Part shown: positions 1 through 11,634 of the stretch, one piece after another
How positions within the stretch are numbered: the stretch's first letter is position 1
How the letters are laid out: every line of letters begins with the position of its first letter
Source of the DNA: Lojkania enalia
Taxonomy: Eukaryota > Ascomycota > Dothideomycetes > Pleosporales
Direction of reading: 5' to 3'
Assembly (NCBI GenBank): GCA_010094045.1
Contig: ML986740.1
Coordinates: 1 to 64,000 of the forward strand
DNA length: 64,000 bases
Notes under the pieces: generated by a model
Databases searched by the model: none
The model's input: only the letters and a program-made list of their open reading frames with translations
What the model was told of the DNA's origin: nothing
Position numbers and translations under genes: made by a program

Positions 1-800
1 CGGATTTAAGCCTTATTAGAGTTGGGATTAGAAATATTCTGTTAATCCTATTACTATAACAGATAAATTAAATTATAAGAACGCCTTAGCTCTAGCAACT
101 TACATACATACAGCCTAGGAAACTATAAAGGCTAATATTAAGAAGGCTTAGGATCGCATATAATCCGTTGTTAACTATTACTAGTAACTAATTAATTAGT
201 AGATTAATAATATAGTCTACCTAAATACTAAGAATCTTACGGTTTAGAGACCGAGCTGAAAGCTATCCGATTAATAGAAGAGCCCTTTTAAAGTACTAGA
301 ATAGGTTAGAAACTTATACTATCTACAGCTACCCTTAGGGTTAAGAATATATAATGTCTTCGCACTAAACCTACTGTATAAAAACCCCTAGAACCCTCTA
401 CTAGGGTAAGAAGCTCTAAAACCACCCGCTATCGCTATTAAGGGGGTAGAAGAGTGGGAGGTTGAGGAAATACTAACTAGTAAGCTGTATTATAAGACCC
501 TCAAATACCGTGTAAAATAGGTAGGATATAATCCTAACCCGGTCTAGTATAAAGCTTTAAATTTTATAGGTTCGCCTTATAAGCTAAAAACTTTTTATAA
601 TAAGTATCTAAATTAGCTAAAACCCCTAAAAACCCTAACTAAATAGATTAAGGTATATAAGGATAGTATAGAGAATATAAATTACCTGGAAGACGATAAT
701 ATATAAGAGTTGAGTAGTAGATTTAAAAACTAAAGTATAGGCCTAAAATTACTCCTCTATAGAATCTGGAGGGTCTAATAGTAGGCTGTTAGATACCTCC
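1..800 (+). mobile_element. Ty3/gypsy pol remnant: integrase end plus chromodomain, RIP-decayed
   Basis: Conceptual translation on the plus strand gives the C-terminal end of a gypsy integrase followed by a chromodomain at about 447-640. Recognisable pieces are VEEWEVEEIL, KTLKYRVK, VGYNPNP and FIGSPYKLKTF, the usual order in fungal chromoviruses. Several conserved Trp codons read as TAG (before VGY and before YKA), as do Gln positions, which is what RIP does to TGG and CAG. The reading frame is broken many times, so this is dead sequence. It resembles the better preserved chromodomain at 11,329-11,634. The left end lies outside the window. The family call is firm; the exact right edge is not. 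Confidence 0.75.
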
Positions 801-2080
801 CTAGTTCTCTTCTCTTCTACTCTTCTTTCCCTTCTTTCCCTCCGGACTCCCCTTAAACCTTCTCTACCTTATCTTTAGCTGCCTAAGAGCGCCGCGATAT
901 CAGTCTAAAGGCTAGATATTAGAGCCTCTAAAGCCGAAACCTAATAGAGTAACTTAGTACCCTAGTAGAATAAAGCTATCTAGATACTAGCTGTAAGAAA
1001 GCTATCTTCCTAATTTTTTATAATCTAGGCTACAAGCGCTAGGCTATAAGCGGACTCTAAAACAGCCTTAAAAGCTACCTTTTTATCCTCTTTATCCCCT
1101 ACGTATCAGACTACTACTTATAGTTTAAGATAGCCCCGGAGGACTAGAAACTCCTCCTTATAATAGGAGAGGATCTATAAGTACGTTAGTAACAAGTACT
1201 CTACTAGTATTAGATGCAATTTATACAGGGTTGCATTTTTTATTTTATAAGGTATAATACTTACATTTTTTTAATCTTAGGGACTGAAAGGTAAATATTA
1301 TATACCGCCTACGGGCGAGCGTATATATAGCCCGAAAGTAGATAATTTAGAAGGCCTCTAAAGAGGCTCTAAGAGGCGGGCGGAGTAGTATATTAATTAA
1401 TTTTTTCTATAAGGTGTTAGTAATACTTTAATAATTAATAGTTTTAGGGGCGTGTAACGATATATATAGAGTAGAAGTTATTGTTTAGTTAAGAAAGCTT
1501 AGTTAATAGCAACCTAGTAATATACTAAGGTTAGTAAACACTCGTTGCTATACGCGACGAAATTGCAATATTAATAAACTATTATGATAGTAGTTACTAG
1601 CTAATATATAGGTTAATTATACTTACTGCGAAAAACCTTACTTAATATTATATTAATAAACGTATCTCTATAGGCAACTGCGTATATTAGCCCTTATTAG
1701 TAAATACCTTCTTAAAGAAATTTCTTTATACTAGAACCTATTTATAATAGCCCCAATTCCCTCCCGAACCAGCGTAGATAGGGACTATCAGCCTATAAAA
1801 AGGGGGGTAGTATAATAATGTAAAGAAATCGTTCTACGAAAAGCTTTATATATAACCTTATCCTAAAGCTTTTCGCTTATTTTATCCTACCCCCGGTTCT
1901 ACCCCTTTTCCCTTCTATATATAGTTGTACACTCCCTTATAAATAGCTTAATAGTTCTTCTATATCCTTTTGTATAAGGCCTATAAGTGTTAATAGAATT
2001 CTCAGGTCCCTAATCCTCTACGCACTTTTATATACTTCTAAGTGGATTCGTACCGCATTTAGACCTATTATCTTACCTAC
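801..2080. other. AT-rich repeat-derived DNA, unassigned
   Basis: No open frame and no domain could be recognised here. The composition (very rich in TA, few CA) matches the flanking RIP-decayed elements. A run of purines, AAAAAGGGGGG, at about 1,797-1,807 followed by TAGTATAATAATG resembles the polypurine tract and LTR start seen near 4,324, so part of this block is probably another gypsy end. Confidence 0.4.
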
Positions 2081-4320
2081 GCTGTTACACCTATAGTACT
2101 TTATAATAATAAAGTAGCTAAGCTACTAATAAGTCTATTAGTTAGAATATCTATTAAAGTTCAACTTTAGTATTATATACTAACCCGGAAAACTTAGAGA
2201 GAAGCCTAATACCTTAACTTAAAGGTTATAGAATAAACCTATATAAGAAGAGGCCTATAAAAGTTATTAATAGATATTACTTTATTCTAAACTATTCTAA
2301 TAGATAGAAATAGGCTAATTAATTATAGAGATTATTAACGAAGAATACCTAAATAATAATCTAATCTAAGATACCCTAAAGCTACTAAGAAAAGAAACCC
2401 GTCTATTTAAGCTTCTAACTCTAGCTGACTATAAAGAGTATAATAACTAACTATACTACCGAGATCGACTCGTAGTACTAAACTATAATAAGCTAAAGTT
2501 TAAGCTGCTATAAGCTATCTATAACTTACTATCTAGCAGATACCCTAGTTAAGAAAAGACTTTAGAACTACTCTAGCGCGAGTACTATTAGTTAAAGATA
2601 TTCGATTTAGTATAATAATATATAAACTGTTATTATATATACTAAAGAAGTAAGACTTTTAGAGAGAAGTACTATAGATTACTAAAACTATTACTTATAC
2701 CTAAATAAAGGTTTTAAGATATTTCTATAGATTTTATAACTAATCTACTAGAATTAGAAGGTTGTATAAATATTATAGTAGTAGTTAATAGGCTTAATAA
2801 GTATAGATACCTAATACTATATATAAGAATCGAAGCTTCTAATATTATCCAACTATTCTATTACTATATATAGGTTTACTATAGACTGCTACGTACTATT
2901 ATATCCGACTATAGGATATAGTTTATCTCTACCTTCTATTAAAAGCTCTATAGACAGCTATAAATTAATATATATATATTAACTAGCTTCTACTTAAAAA
3001 CTAATAGCTAGATAGAAAATACTAATATAGTAATAGAACAAGTTCTCTAAGCCTATACTAGCTATAAATAAGATAACTAGGTTAAATAGCTACTAATAGT
3101 ATAGTTTAAAGCGAACAACACAGTATTTAAATTAATAAAAGTCTCCCTATTTCTAGCCTACTTTAGCTAGCACTCTTAAATAGGTATTAAGCTGCTTATA
3201 GGAATCTATTAACCGCTAAAATAGTCCCTAATAGTCTAGAAAGCTAATAGACTAGTTAATAAGATAAAGGATATTATAGAGTATATTAGAGAAGAACTTA
3301 CCTAAATATAAGCGTTCTAATAAAAGTATACTAACTATAAGCGCGTACCAGCCCCTAACTACTAGATTAGTAATCTAGTCTAGCTAGATGCTAAGAATAT
3401 ATATATACGAAGACTGTTAAAAAAACTTAACTAGAAGAATATAGGCCTTTATAAAGTTATTGCAAAAGTATCCTCGTATATTTATAAACTAAAGCTACCT
3501 AAATTAGCTAAAATATATCCTATATTCTATATATTACTATTATAGCTAGTACTTAAGTTATCTAACTACTTATCTAGTTAACAAGTATATAACCCTAAAC
3601 CTATTAAGATTAATAGAGAACTAGAATACCTTATTAAGCGAATAGAAGACCTCTACTATAATTAATAGAGACGCTGGTATAAATACCTAGTTAAATAAAC
3701 TAGCTATTACAACCTAGAATAGTACCCAGCTAGTAACTTTACTAAGACAACTACCGTAGAAGATTACTATACTAGAAACCCGAATAAATAAGACCCGAAT
3801 ATAATATTATATTTAAATTCTTAATTAGGTGCTAGGGTCTAATCTAAGTATATTTCTAGACGCCTGTAATAATACTATACTAATATAATACTAGTAATAA
3901 TACTACTACTAATCCCTAGTATAGTACTACTATATAAACTAAACCGACCTAATCTCTAATATAGTACTATTATCAACAACCAGTCGCGCTAATATACCTA
4001 TAATCTAACCTAATCTCTAGTATAGTACTACTATATAACGATAACTAATCGCGCTGATACGCCTATAATCTAACCTAATCCCTAGTATAGTACTACTATA
4101 TAATAACAACTAATTATACTAATACGCCTATAATCTAATCTAATTTCTAGTATAGTACTACTATATAAACCGATCTAATCCCTAGTACGGTACTACTATA
4201 TAATAATAATTAATCGCGCTGATATATCTACAACTTTAACTAATACTAGTATTAATAACTACTACTTAATTACGAATAACCTGAATATAATATAAAGACC
4301 TAACTTATAGAAGCTTATAA
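2081..4320 (+). mobile_element. Ty3/gypsy pol remnant: integrase core and C-terminus, RIP-decayed
   Basis: Plus-strand translation recovers the order of a gypsy integrase despite many stops: LYYRDRLVV (about 2,450), the integrase core start DISIDFITNLLELEGC with VVVNRLNKYRYLI (about 2,715-2,815), then FYLKTNSQIE (about 2,990), LLKKLN with GLYKVIAKVSSYIYKLKLP (about 3,415-3,500) and a degraded chromodomain with ELEYLIKRIEDLYY (about 3,620-3,660). Stops fall at Trp, Gln and Arg positions, as RIP would produce. Reverse transcriptase and RNase H were not recognised upstream, so the left end is uncertain. A short tandem array and a polypurine tract with a probable LTR follow. Confidence 0.75.
3912..4240 (+). 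repeat. Short tandem repeat array between pol end and LTR
   Basis: The motif CTAGTATAGTACTACTATAT recurs, with small changes, starting near 3,915, 3,956, 4,017, 4,082, 4,147 and 4,182. Spacing alternates between about 35-41 and 61-65 nt because some units carry an extra TCGCGCTGATACGCCTATAA-like block. It lies just downstream of the integrase and upstream of the polypurine tract, so it is probably part of the retroelement's 3' untranslated region. Confidence 0.7.
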
Positions 4321-4660
4321 CTAAAAGGGGGGTACTATTATAGTAATACTACGACACCTCTGCACCTATACTATCTTTACTATAATACCTAAACCGGCTA
4401 CTAGTAATAACTATTAGCTATTAGCTGGAATATAACCGACTTATCTTAACTATAATAGAGGAAGGTTTTACTAACCCGGCTAGCCTATATAATAGTACAG
4501 ACCTAGCCCCTATAAAAACCTATATAATATAGATATCTTTATTCTTTATATAATATCTTAATATTTATATATAGTATATAGTAATAGAGTTAACTACTTA
4601 AAGTACGATTAACTAACTATATATAAACATCTATAATATTATTCTATATTTCTTAACTAT
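4320..4660 (+). repeat. Polypurine tract and probable 3' LTR of the gypsy element
   Basis: CTAAAAGGGGGG at about 4,321-4,332 is a typical polypurine tract. The roughly 320 nt after it are non-coding and begin TACTATTATAGTAATAC. A RIP-changed TGT start is plausible but cannot be proved here. No second LTR copy was found on the left side, so the call rests on position and tract only. Confidence 0.45.
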
Positions 4661-4739
4661 CGCCTTAACTAGGTTAAACTACCTATCTATAACCTCTAGA
4701 TTCTCGCATTTTACTCGTTAGTAATTATATAGTTGGTTG

Positions 4740-5100
4740 AGGCGGGTTTTAATTAATAACGTACGTAAAATAAAGTTTAATAGCTAGTTTTAACTAACTA
4801 GAGTAGCTTCTTATTTAGCTAGTAGTATATTAGCTATATCTTATATAGTAGCTAGAGTAGGCGAAAAGCCGTTCGAATCTAGTTTAAGGATAAACTTAAT
4901 AATTACCTCCTCTTCTAGCTTTATAAGCTTCTTTAAATTAGCCTTACAATTATATTATACAGTTATCCCAGCGCGTCTTTATTAGAGGCGTATTTGGTTA
5001 ACGTTATATAGCGCTATAGCCTACCTTACACTTAATAACACGTCGTTTTTAAGAGCTTAAATTGCTAGGATTGTTTAAGCCTCTTTTAAAGCTGATTAAA
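4740..5100 (-). mobile_element. Fot1/pogo transposase N-terminal fragment, heavily RIP-decayed
   Basis: This stretch aligns by eye with the DNA-binding N-terminus of the pogo copy at 10,110-10,400: the shared block ATTACCTCCTCTTCTAGCT is followed in both by GCTTCTTTAAATTAG or its undecayed form, then CCAGCGCGTC. Nearly all differences are G-to-A or C-to-T, in the RIP direction. Only the helix-turn-helix end is visible; the catalytic part is not found next to it. Confidence 0.65.
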
Positions 5101-5689
5101 TACTTAGTTGTAGAGCTATAGTAGTTACTAGTTAATAGGCTAAGAATTAGTATTAGAGTAGCTTACTTACTTGCAGAGTTATTAAAAATAAAATTATCGT
5201 TTTGTAAAAAATAAATTATTATACTTAGCAATTATTTTATACTAAATAATATACGATATTATTAGATAATTTAGTATATAAACTATCTTTCCTTACTAAA
5301 ATTTATCTCTTATCGTACGAAAGCTATTTTCTTTACTATTATAGCTTTAGAGAATAGCTCTCTAGTTTCTCTTAACTCTTTTAAATCGCTCGAAGTCTCT
5401 AGTAGTATAAGTTGGAAAAATATGTCTAGTATCTATTAATACTGTCGCAATCTATTAAAAGATAAGCCTATATAAGACGGTTAAAATTAAAAGCTATATT
5501 ACTACTCTCTCTATTTATATAGCGTATTATTAACTATAAATATTCGATATTATCTTTAATTAAAGTACTAGATTAAATCTAATAGACCTATCTCTCGTAC
5601 GAAAGTAATAATAGTAAGCTAACTTTAAGAACTTTAGAAATAAATATTAATTAATAATAAGATAAATAAGCTAAACTTATTAGTTCTAA
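5101..5689. other. AT-rich repeat-derived DNA, unassigned
   Basis: There is no recognisable domain or open frame. It may hold the upstream part of the hAT element that follows, since hAT transposases normally have a BED zinc finger ahead of the part recognised from about 5,690, but I could not read one here. Confidence 0.35.
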
Positions 5690-7375
5690 AGAATATCTTA
5701 AATAATTAAGTTATTAACTAGACTCTTATAAATCTTATTATTATATAAAACCTACTATTTTGAATTGTTAAGTAGCTAGAATTCTATATATTCTACTAGA
5801 TATTAAATCTAGAATTAATAAATTCTCTTATAACTACTTATTTAGCTATTAGTAGGTTAATTTATAATTTATTTTAGCTGTAAAGAGATATTATATAAAA
5901 GAAGGTCTAATTAGCTTTAATAGATATATATCTTTTAGTTAATATCTAGACTTCTCTAAATAATTATCTTCTCTTAATAATATATACTCATTTTATTAAC
6001 TTGTAAGAATAATAAATAAAGGCTCTCTTAGCTTTACGTACGATAGTAAACTATAGTAGAGAAGAGTAATAGAATGCTATTCTTCTAGTCCTTTAAGACT
6101 ATAGTATTATACGAAAGCTAAGAGTAATTATTACTAATAATTCAACTATAAACAATATATTTTATTATATAATATCTTAATATCTTCTAGATAATAAAGA
6201 TATTATTTAGAATTCCTTATATTAACGAATCTACTACTAAAGATATATAATTAATCTTATTATTTAAGCTTTTCTCTTTAATAAGGCTTAATTTAAAAAG
6301 ATTAAATTGTATAATAAAAGGAATATACTTAAGAATAAATTAGATAAGCAAGCTTAAATAGAAAGAGAAGAAGCTTTTCGTATAATAGGTATTCTAGGAA
6401 AGCTTTATAATATTGTTGTTTACTGTTATTCCTTAGCAAATTATATAAAAGAATTCGTTTCTTTAGTATAATAGCGAATTTTACTTAACAATTCTATACA
6501 GTAGAATAGCTGGTATTAAATATTAAATATAGTACTTAAGAAAGAGTTAGCTATTAACGATTATATTAAAGCGAATTTTAAATTACTTAAAAAGAACTAT
6601 CTTTCTCTATAGAATTAGAGGGCTCTTTATATAATAAGCTCCTTCTTATAGCTATTCTACTAAGCGACTCTAGAGACTTAAAGCGACCGTGTTACACTTA
6701 ATTAACTTCTTTTTATAATAGACATCCTTAGTAAATATATAGAGAAGTCTTTAAGTTCTTATTATATAAATAAAGACTTACTTATATAAATTTAACAAGC
6801 AGTTTAGAAGTTTAAAGAGTATTATTATAAAATAGACAACTTACCTTTCTATACTACTATACTTATTCTTTATCTAAATCGTTGTATAAAATATGTAAAA
6901 ATTTAGTAGAAACGAGATTACTAAAAGATTATACTTCTTAGAGTAAAAGAGCTTTAGATATAATATTAAGATTTACGAATTTAACTAAATTTAGTATTAT
7001 ATAAAACACCTAAAATCGCACCTCTATAAGAATTTAATAAGTTTAACTAGATTATTAATAAGTTTAATTAATAAATTACTCGGCCAACAAGTTAAGATAA
7101 ATATAAGGATTACTATACTAAGGCACTATACGAAGTTCAAGTATCTCCTTTATAATAGTAGTATAGAAGTATATAAAGGAAATGCTGGCTATAACTTTTA
7201 ATATTTATAGTAAATATTTTATCTATTCCAGTAATAAGTGATAAACTAAAACGAGTATTTTTAGGAGGTTATTATACAATCTTATAGGAGAGAATATAGC
7301 TTAGTATATTAAGTATTAAATATATAGAATATATAAAAAGTTGGTATTAAAGTAGAATTCTAGTAGAAGACTCTT
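5690..7375 (+). mobile_element. hAT-family transposase remnant, RIP-decayed
   Basis: The plus-strand translation keeps the order of a fungal hAT transposase through many stops: ALIDIYLLVNI and TSLNNYLLLIIYTHF (a degraded DLWTSPN region, about 5,905-6,000), DYSIIRKLRVIITNNST (about 6,100), HAFLFNK-like AFLFNKA (about 6,270), GILGKLYNIVVYC (about 6,390), NSWY with LKKELAINDYIK (about 6,500-6,575), KFKEYYYKIDNLPFYTTILIL (about 6,810-6,870), ITRPTS with DKYKDYYTKALYEV (about 7,075-7,140), and the dimerisation region LSIPVISDKLKRVF (about 7,215-7,260). Conserved Trp and Arg codons are replaced by stops. Terminal inverted repeats and target duplications were not found, so the ends are approximate. 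Confidence 0.75.
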
Positions 7376-8672
7376 AAGATGCTTAGAAATATCTAAAATT
7401 AAGTATAATATATTATATATATTTAAATTATAAGAAATATATTTAGTCTAACTTTAAATCTAATATTAACTATTATTAAGAACTCTACCGAGAGACCTGC
7501 TACCCTTACTACTATTATCTTTTAGAGATGTTAAACGAGTATAGTTATAATACTTAGTATATTTATTATATATTAGCTTAGAGTTATTATTATTACAAAT
7601 AGTATATTAAGAAGTATAATTAGTATAGATATAGTTAGAATATATACTATTAAACCAACTATTAAAAAAGATATATCTAGCGTATATAGTAAATTCTCCT
7701 ATATAATTATAGGCGGCAGTATAATAATTATATAGCTAGATATTTAGGGCGCTATAAGAATAGATAAGAAGGCTCTTAATATAAGATTAGTACTAAGATA
7801 AAAGAGTAGTAGTATTAATTCGGTTGTATTATACTATAATAGGGGTATTAGCTAAATTATATAGAGAAAGACCTTAAACGTAAATTAGAAAGTTAATAAG
7901 TCTAGTAATTTTAGAGCCCTTTTTAATAGTTAGATTAAATATATTATAGGATTTAGGCTATTAATTTCTTACTATAAAGTAGAAGATCTTACTTAAATAA
8001 GCTATAATAAGTAGATAGAAGATTAAAATCTCTTCGTATATAGTAGGGTTTAGGAAATTAGCTTAACTAGTAGCTAAACTACTAAATCTAGTAATAGTAT
8101 ATCTAATAGTCTAGACTAGATTAGCGTAGAAGATCTAGTTAGTTTAGTTAATAAGAGCTGTATAAGCAGCTTTATAGCGATTACTATAAGGCTGAAGAGT
8201 AGTATTAGTAAAGGAAGGATTATTAAAGCTTATATTAATATCGTATAAGAGTAAGTATAGAGAAAATAAATTAGTAGTATAAAGAAATAGAGGAAGTCTT
8301 AAATATTTAATAGATAGATAACTCGCGATATAATAGTATAGCTAAGGCTGCCTATAAATATACTATATTTATATATACTACATTTATATTATAAACTAAT
8401 TAATTAGATATAATATAGTAAATTTAAAAATACAATCGTATAATAACTAATAAAATTATAGTATTTATATAGATATAAACTATTAAGAGAGTTTATAGGT
8501 AGTAAGCCTAACCGTCTGTAGTAAAAGATATAATAAACGATAATATACGATTAATAAGATAAAATACCAATAAAAAACCGATAATCGTATTATTTCTATT
8601 ATTATATCGTTAACAACCCTGCTTACTTATATAGAATATTCGCTTGTAAAGTACGTTAACTCTTTATTATAT
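7376..8672. other. AT-rich repeat-derived DNA with a Fot1/pogo right-end fragment at its end
   Basis: No domain was recognised over most of this stretch. Its last part, about 8,620-8,658 (ATTCGCTTGTAAAGTACGTTA), resembles the right end of the pogo fragment that stops near 10,825 (GCTTGCTTGTAAGGTACGTTA) and has the same orientation. It is therefore probably the end of a further decayed pogo copy. Confidence 0.4.
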
Positions 8673-8696
8673 ATAACGTGTTTATAAGCGAGCGGC
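8673..8696 (+). repeat. Left terminal inverted repeat of the pogo element
   Basis: Perfect reverse complement of 10,506-10,529 over 24 nt. The repeat contains ACGTG next to the TA target and the GCGAG block shared with the second pogo copy at 55,999. Confidence 0.9.
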
Positions 8697-10505
8697 TACT
8701 ATAAGTAAGCGGCCACCCCTACTAACTTTTTACGCCTTTACAGCGATCTATCTTAATAACGTAATAAGATAATTATAATATTTAAGCTGCGCTAGATTAA
8801 GGAGTATCTATAGTATCTTTCTTATAGGTTCTTAAGTTATAGCTAGTTTCTCTACAGCAGCTGTAACGTGCTAAAGCCTACTGACTTATACCTAATTACG
8901 CCTTACCTTAATATATTTCCCCCTCTAGCTGCTACTCAACGTTTTTTTAAGTAATAATATCCTCTGCTTCTACCTTTATTAAGGTACCTTTCTACTAGAT
9001 CTTCTTCTTTTTACGCTTTCTACGCGTTGTAGCAGCCTTATTTACTTTCTTAAGCCTTGTGATCTAATCACGTATAAGCGTACTTTCGTATACTATTACT
9101 TCAGCGCCTTTTTTAAGCTGGTTAAGCGCTATAATAATAGAAGCAGGCGATAAGCTTTTATGCCTCTAAATCCTATCGTGAATTAATATTAATTAAGCGT
9201 CTAGCTCGCGCGTATTACTTAGTATTTTAGCTTCTTAAAGGGTAACCTCTAGCGTAGGCGGTGTTAGCGTACGAAGCTTAATATTAAACTTTAATATTAC
9301 TGCCTCTAGATTATATAGAACTAGACCAGCGCTTCGAAAGCTTACGTAGATATTCTCTTTTATAATTAACTGCTTATAAGCTGTGTAGAAGGTAGGTAAG
9401 AACTCTAGCTTTATAATATAGTTGATATAGTCGCGTATTAAGCTCTTAATCTAGCGCCTGTACGCGCGCTTTAATAGCGAGAAGTAGCTAATATTAAGCA
9501 GCTGCAGAAGGTGCAATAAATATAGCAGCATATAGAGAGTATAGATATTGTTCTTCTTATAAAGCTGTTGGAATTTAAGCGAGTTATAGCTCTTATAGCT
9601 ATTAAGAATAAGCAGCTGGCGTGCGCCCACCCTATACTCTGCTGTATACTTAATAAAGTGCTTTAACTACTCTACTCTAAGCTCGTTAGTAGTCCAGCCG
9701 TTATTACTAACCACGAAAGCCCAGTCGCGCAGTATATTATCCTCCTTATACTATGTAGAGAGGTGGTACTGGCCAGTAAAGATGATAAAGGGTAGGATCG
9801 CCCACCTAGTAGTATTGACTGTATAGATTGCAGTAACCTACTTACGATTGCCTGGCTGAATAGCCTTTAGTCTACCTCGTCTCTCTAAGCTAGTAATAAC
9901 TAGCTGAGCTAATATCTTGCCTATTATAAAGCCTGTCTCGTCGAAGTTGAAGGTATCCTTGTTATAGATACTATAGGTAGCCTTCGTACGCGCTATAAGG
10001 TCGAACCAAGCCCTGATAGTCTCTGGATCCTCACATAGGGCTCTCTGTCAATCGTACGGCCGATTGAAACGCGTAATAAGGCTGTCTGTTCGCTTAACAA
10101 AGTTGCGCGGCCACAGCTTGCTAACCTAGCCAGTGCCGCGCTCAGCGAGCAGCTTATTCGCCATATCTCGTACAGCACCTAGTATGGGCGGAAATCCTCG
10201 CGAATCTAGGTTAAGTATATGCCTAGTTATCACCTCCTCTTCTAGCTGAGTGAGCTTCTTTAAGTTAGGCTGGCAATTGCGTCGCGCAGTAATTCCAGCG
10301 CGTCGTTGTCGTAGAGTCGTTCGGGGGCAGGCATAGATTAAAGCAGCGCGTTTTACGCTACTTATTTGGTGTTGATTTATAGCTAAGATAGCAAGGGAGA
10401 TATCTGCTTCATTATAGGGCAATTGAGAAGTAGTTGGTTGAGCTATTATAGTCAGAAGGTAACGCGTCGCGAAAAGTTGGTAGGGGTGGCCACTCGCTTA
10501 TAGTG

Positions 10506-10529
10506 GCCGCTCGCTTATAAACACGTTAT
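10506..10529 (-). repeat. Right terminal inverted repeat of the pogo element
   Basis: Perfect reverse complement of 8,673-8,696. The inner flank (about 10,464-10,505) also mirrors the left side with a few C-to-T type changes. Confidence 0.9.
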
Positions 10530-10830
10530 TATAGTTAAGTTCTTCTAGTTAAGGATGATAAGGAGGAAATTCGGGCTATAATGCGCCAATTTGGGGTGCG
10601 ATCAGGTCCGAGCGGACAGCGTAAAGCGCGCTGTAGCCGCTGTGGCAAGACGGGGCATAATTCTCGTACATGCTAGAAGGATGCAGAGATTTCTATAGAA
10701 TAATCGCGCAAGTTGTAAATTGTTACTATATCACTTAGTTGTTGAGCTATGCGTATATAAAGGTTGAAAAAGTTGATAGGATGGACCGCTCGCTTATATA
10801 GGCCGCTTGCTTGTAAGGTACGTTACTCTT
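10530..10830 (+). mobile_element. 3' end fragment of another Fot1/pogo copy with a zinc knuckle
   Basis: The plus strand encodes CSRCGKTGHNSRTC at about 10,630-10,672, a CCHC zinc knuckle (C-x2-C-x4-H-x4-C). The same knuckle lies at the C-terminal end of the pogo copy near 57,800. The fragment ends in CTTGCTTGTAAGGTACGTTA at about 10,825, a degraded pogo end. The body of this copy is absent; the complete element at 8,673-10,529 directly adjoins it, so the two may have been nested. Confidence 0.6.
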
Positions 10831-11328
10831 AAAAGGTTTAGGTTAGTAGGCGAAGTAAGAGATGGAAGGACTGAAATATGAATTTATAAATGAAAGTGAT
10901 ACGTTTAAGAATAAAGGGAAGAGGTCGACATCCTATCCTAACCTAGTTACAGCCCTATCTTCTGCCAGCTTAAGCTCCTCGCCAATTCTGGAAATTATAT
11001 CAGATTGAAACGAAGGTGAAGATGATATGCTACTATCCTCGTGGTGTAGCAAATCGAACAATAGTCTCGATAACGAAGATGCTCTTAGTAACAGAGCCGA
11101 TGATAAGGATTAGGAGCATATTAGTGAGATTAGCTATCTTAAGAGCAATCACCTATAAATTCCAACAGATAAACAGACAATATAACGTTTCTAGAGACTA
11201 GAGAAGCCGAGGTAAATGAGCAAAATAATAATTTCCAGAGCATAAGTATTTATAAGTTGTCGTCTGGACTTCAGCGAGAGTGCGCTCTAGCGGCGCGCTT
11301 ACAGTCCGACCTGGCTATTCCTACCTAA
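10831..11328. other. Transition zone, no gene seen
   Basis: Composition moves from AT-rich repeat to ordinary gene-like sequence here. The last part reads on the plus strand into the chromodomain fragment that follows, interrupted by a stop at 11,326-11,328. Confidence 0.5.
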
Positions 11329-11634
11329 GGGGATGAAGAAGACGAATATAAGGTCGAGCAAGTTCTGGGGGCCCGTATCTTTGGGAGAAAACTTAAATAC
11401 CGCGTGAAATGGCTTGGCTACGACGACGATCCGAAGTGGTATGACGCAGCCAACTTCAAGAATAGCCCACACAAGCTCCATGACTTCCATAGAGCCGATC
11501 CAACCCGACCCGGACCTCCACAAAGGCTGGATCACTGGATGCAGTGCTGGAACGAGGATAGGGACGCTGACGACCATCCAGATGACAACAAGCCGATGAA
11601 TGAATTGGTTGGGTGGCGTGGAAAACTTCGCTAA
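11329..11634 (+). pseudogene. Ty3/gypsy chromodomain fragment, little decayed
   Basis: An open stretch of 102 codons without its own ATG near the start encodes DEYKVEQVLGAR, LKYRVKWLGYDDDPKWYDA and FKNSPHKLHDFH, a complete retrotransposon-type chromodomain with its aromatic cage residues, then a short acidic tail ending at the stop 11,632-11,634. Unlike the copies at 1-800 and 2,081-4,320, its Trp codons are intact, so it escaped or post-dates the heavy mutation. No reverse transcriptase or integrase lies directly upstream, so it is a truncated end of a pol gene and not a functional protein gene. Expression as a small chromodomain protein cannot be excluded. Confidence 0.65.

Larger units (their letters stand above)
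8673..10529 (-). mobile_element. Fot1/pogo (Tc1/mariner superfamily) DNA transposon, inverted repeats present, transposase broken
   Basis: A 24-nt perfect inverted repeat bounds the element: 8,673-8,696 (ATAACGTGTTTATAAGCGAG...) and its complement at 10,506-10,529. Similarity extends inward to about 65 nt with RIP-type differences. Both ends carry TA, the usual pogo target. The minus strand encodes a transposase: a CENPB-type helix-turn-helix region at 10,422-10,126 (SSVKRAALIY, LEEEVITRHILNLDSRGFPP), then WPRNFVKR, NFDETGFIIGKILAQL (first catalytic Asp region), TINTTR-like VNTTRWAILPFIIFTGQ, NGWTTNELRVE, a decayed second Asp region reading LILNSYKSY, then YFSLLKRAYRRQIKSLIRDYI. Stops replace Trp at several places, so it is non-autonomous now. 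It is less decayed than its neighbours and therefore probably younger. Confidence 0.85.
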
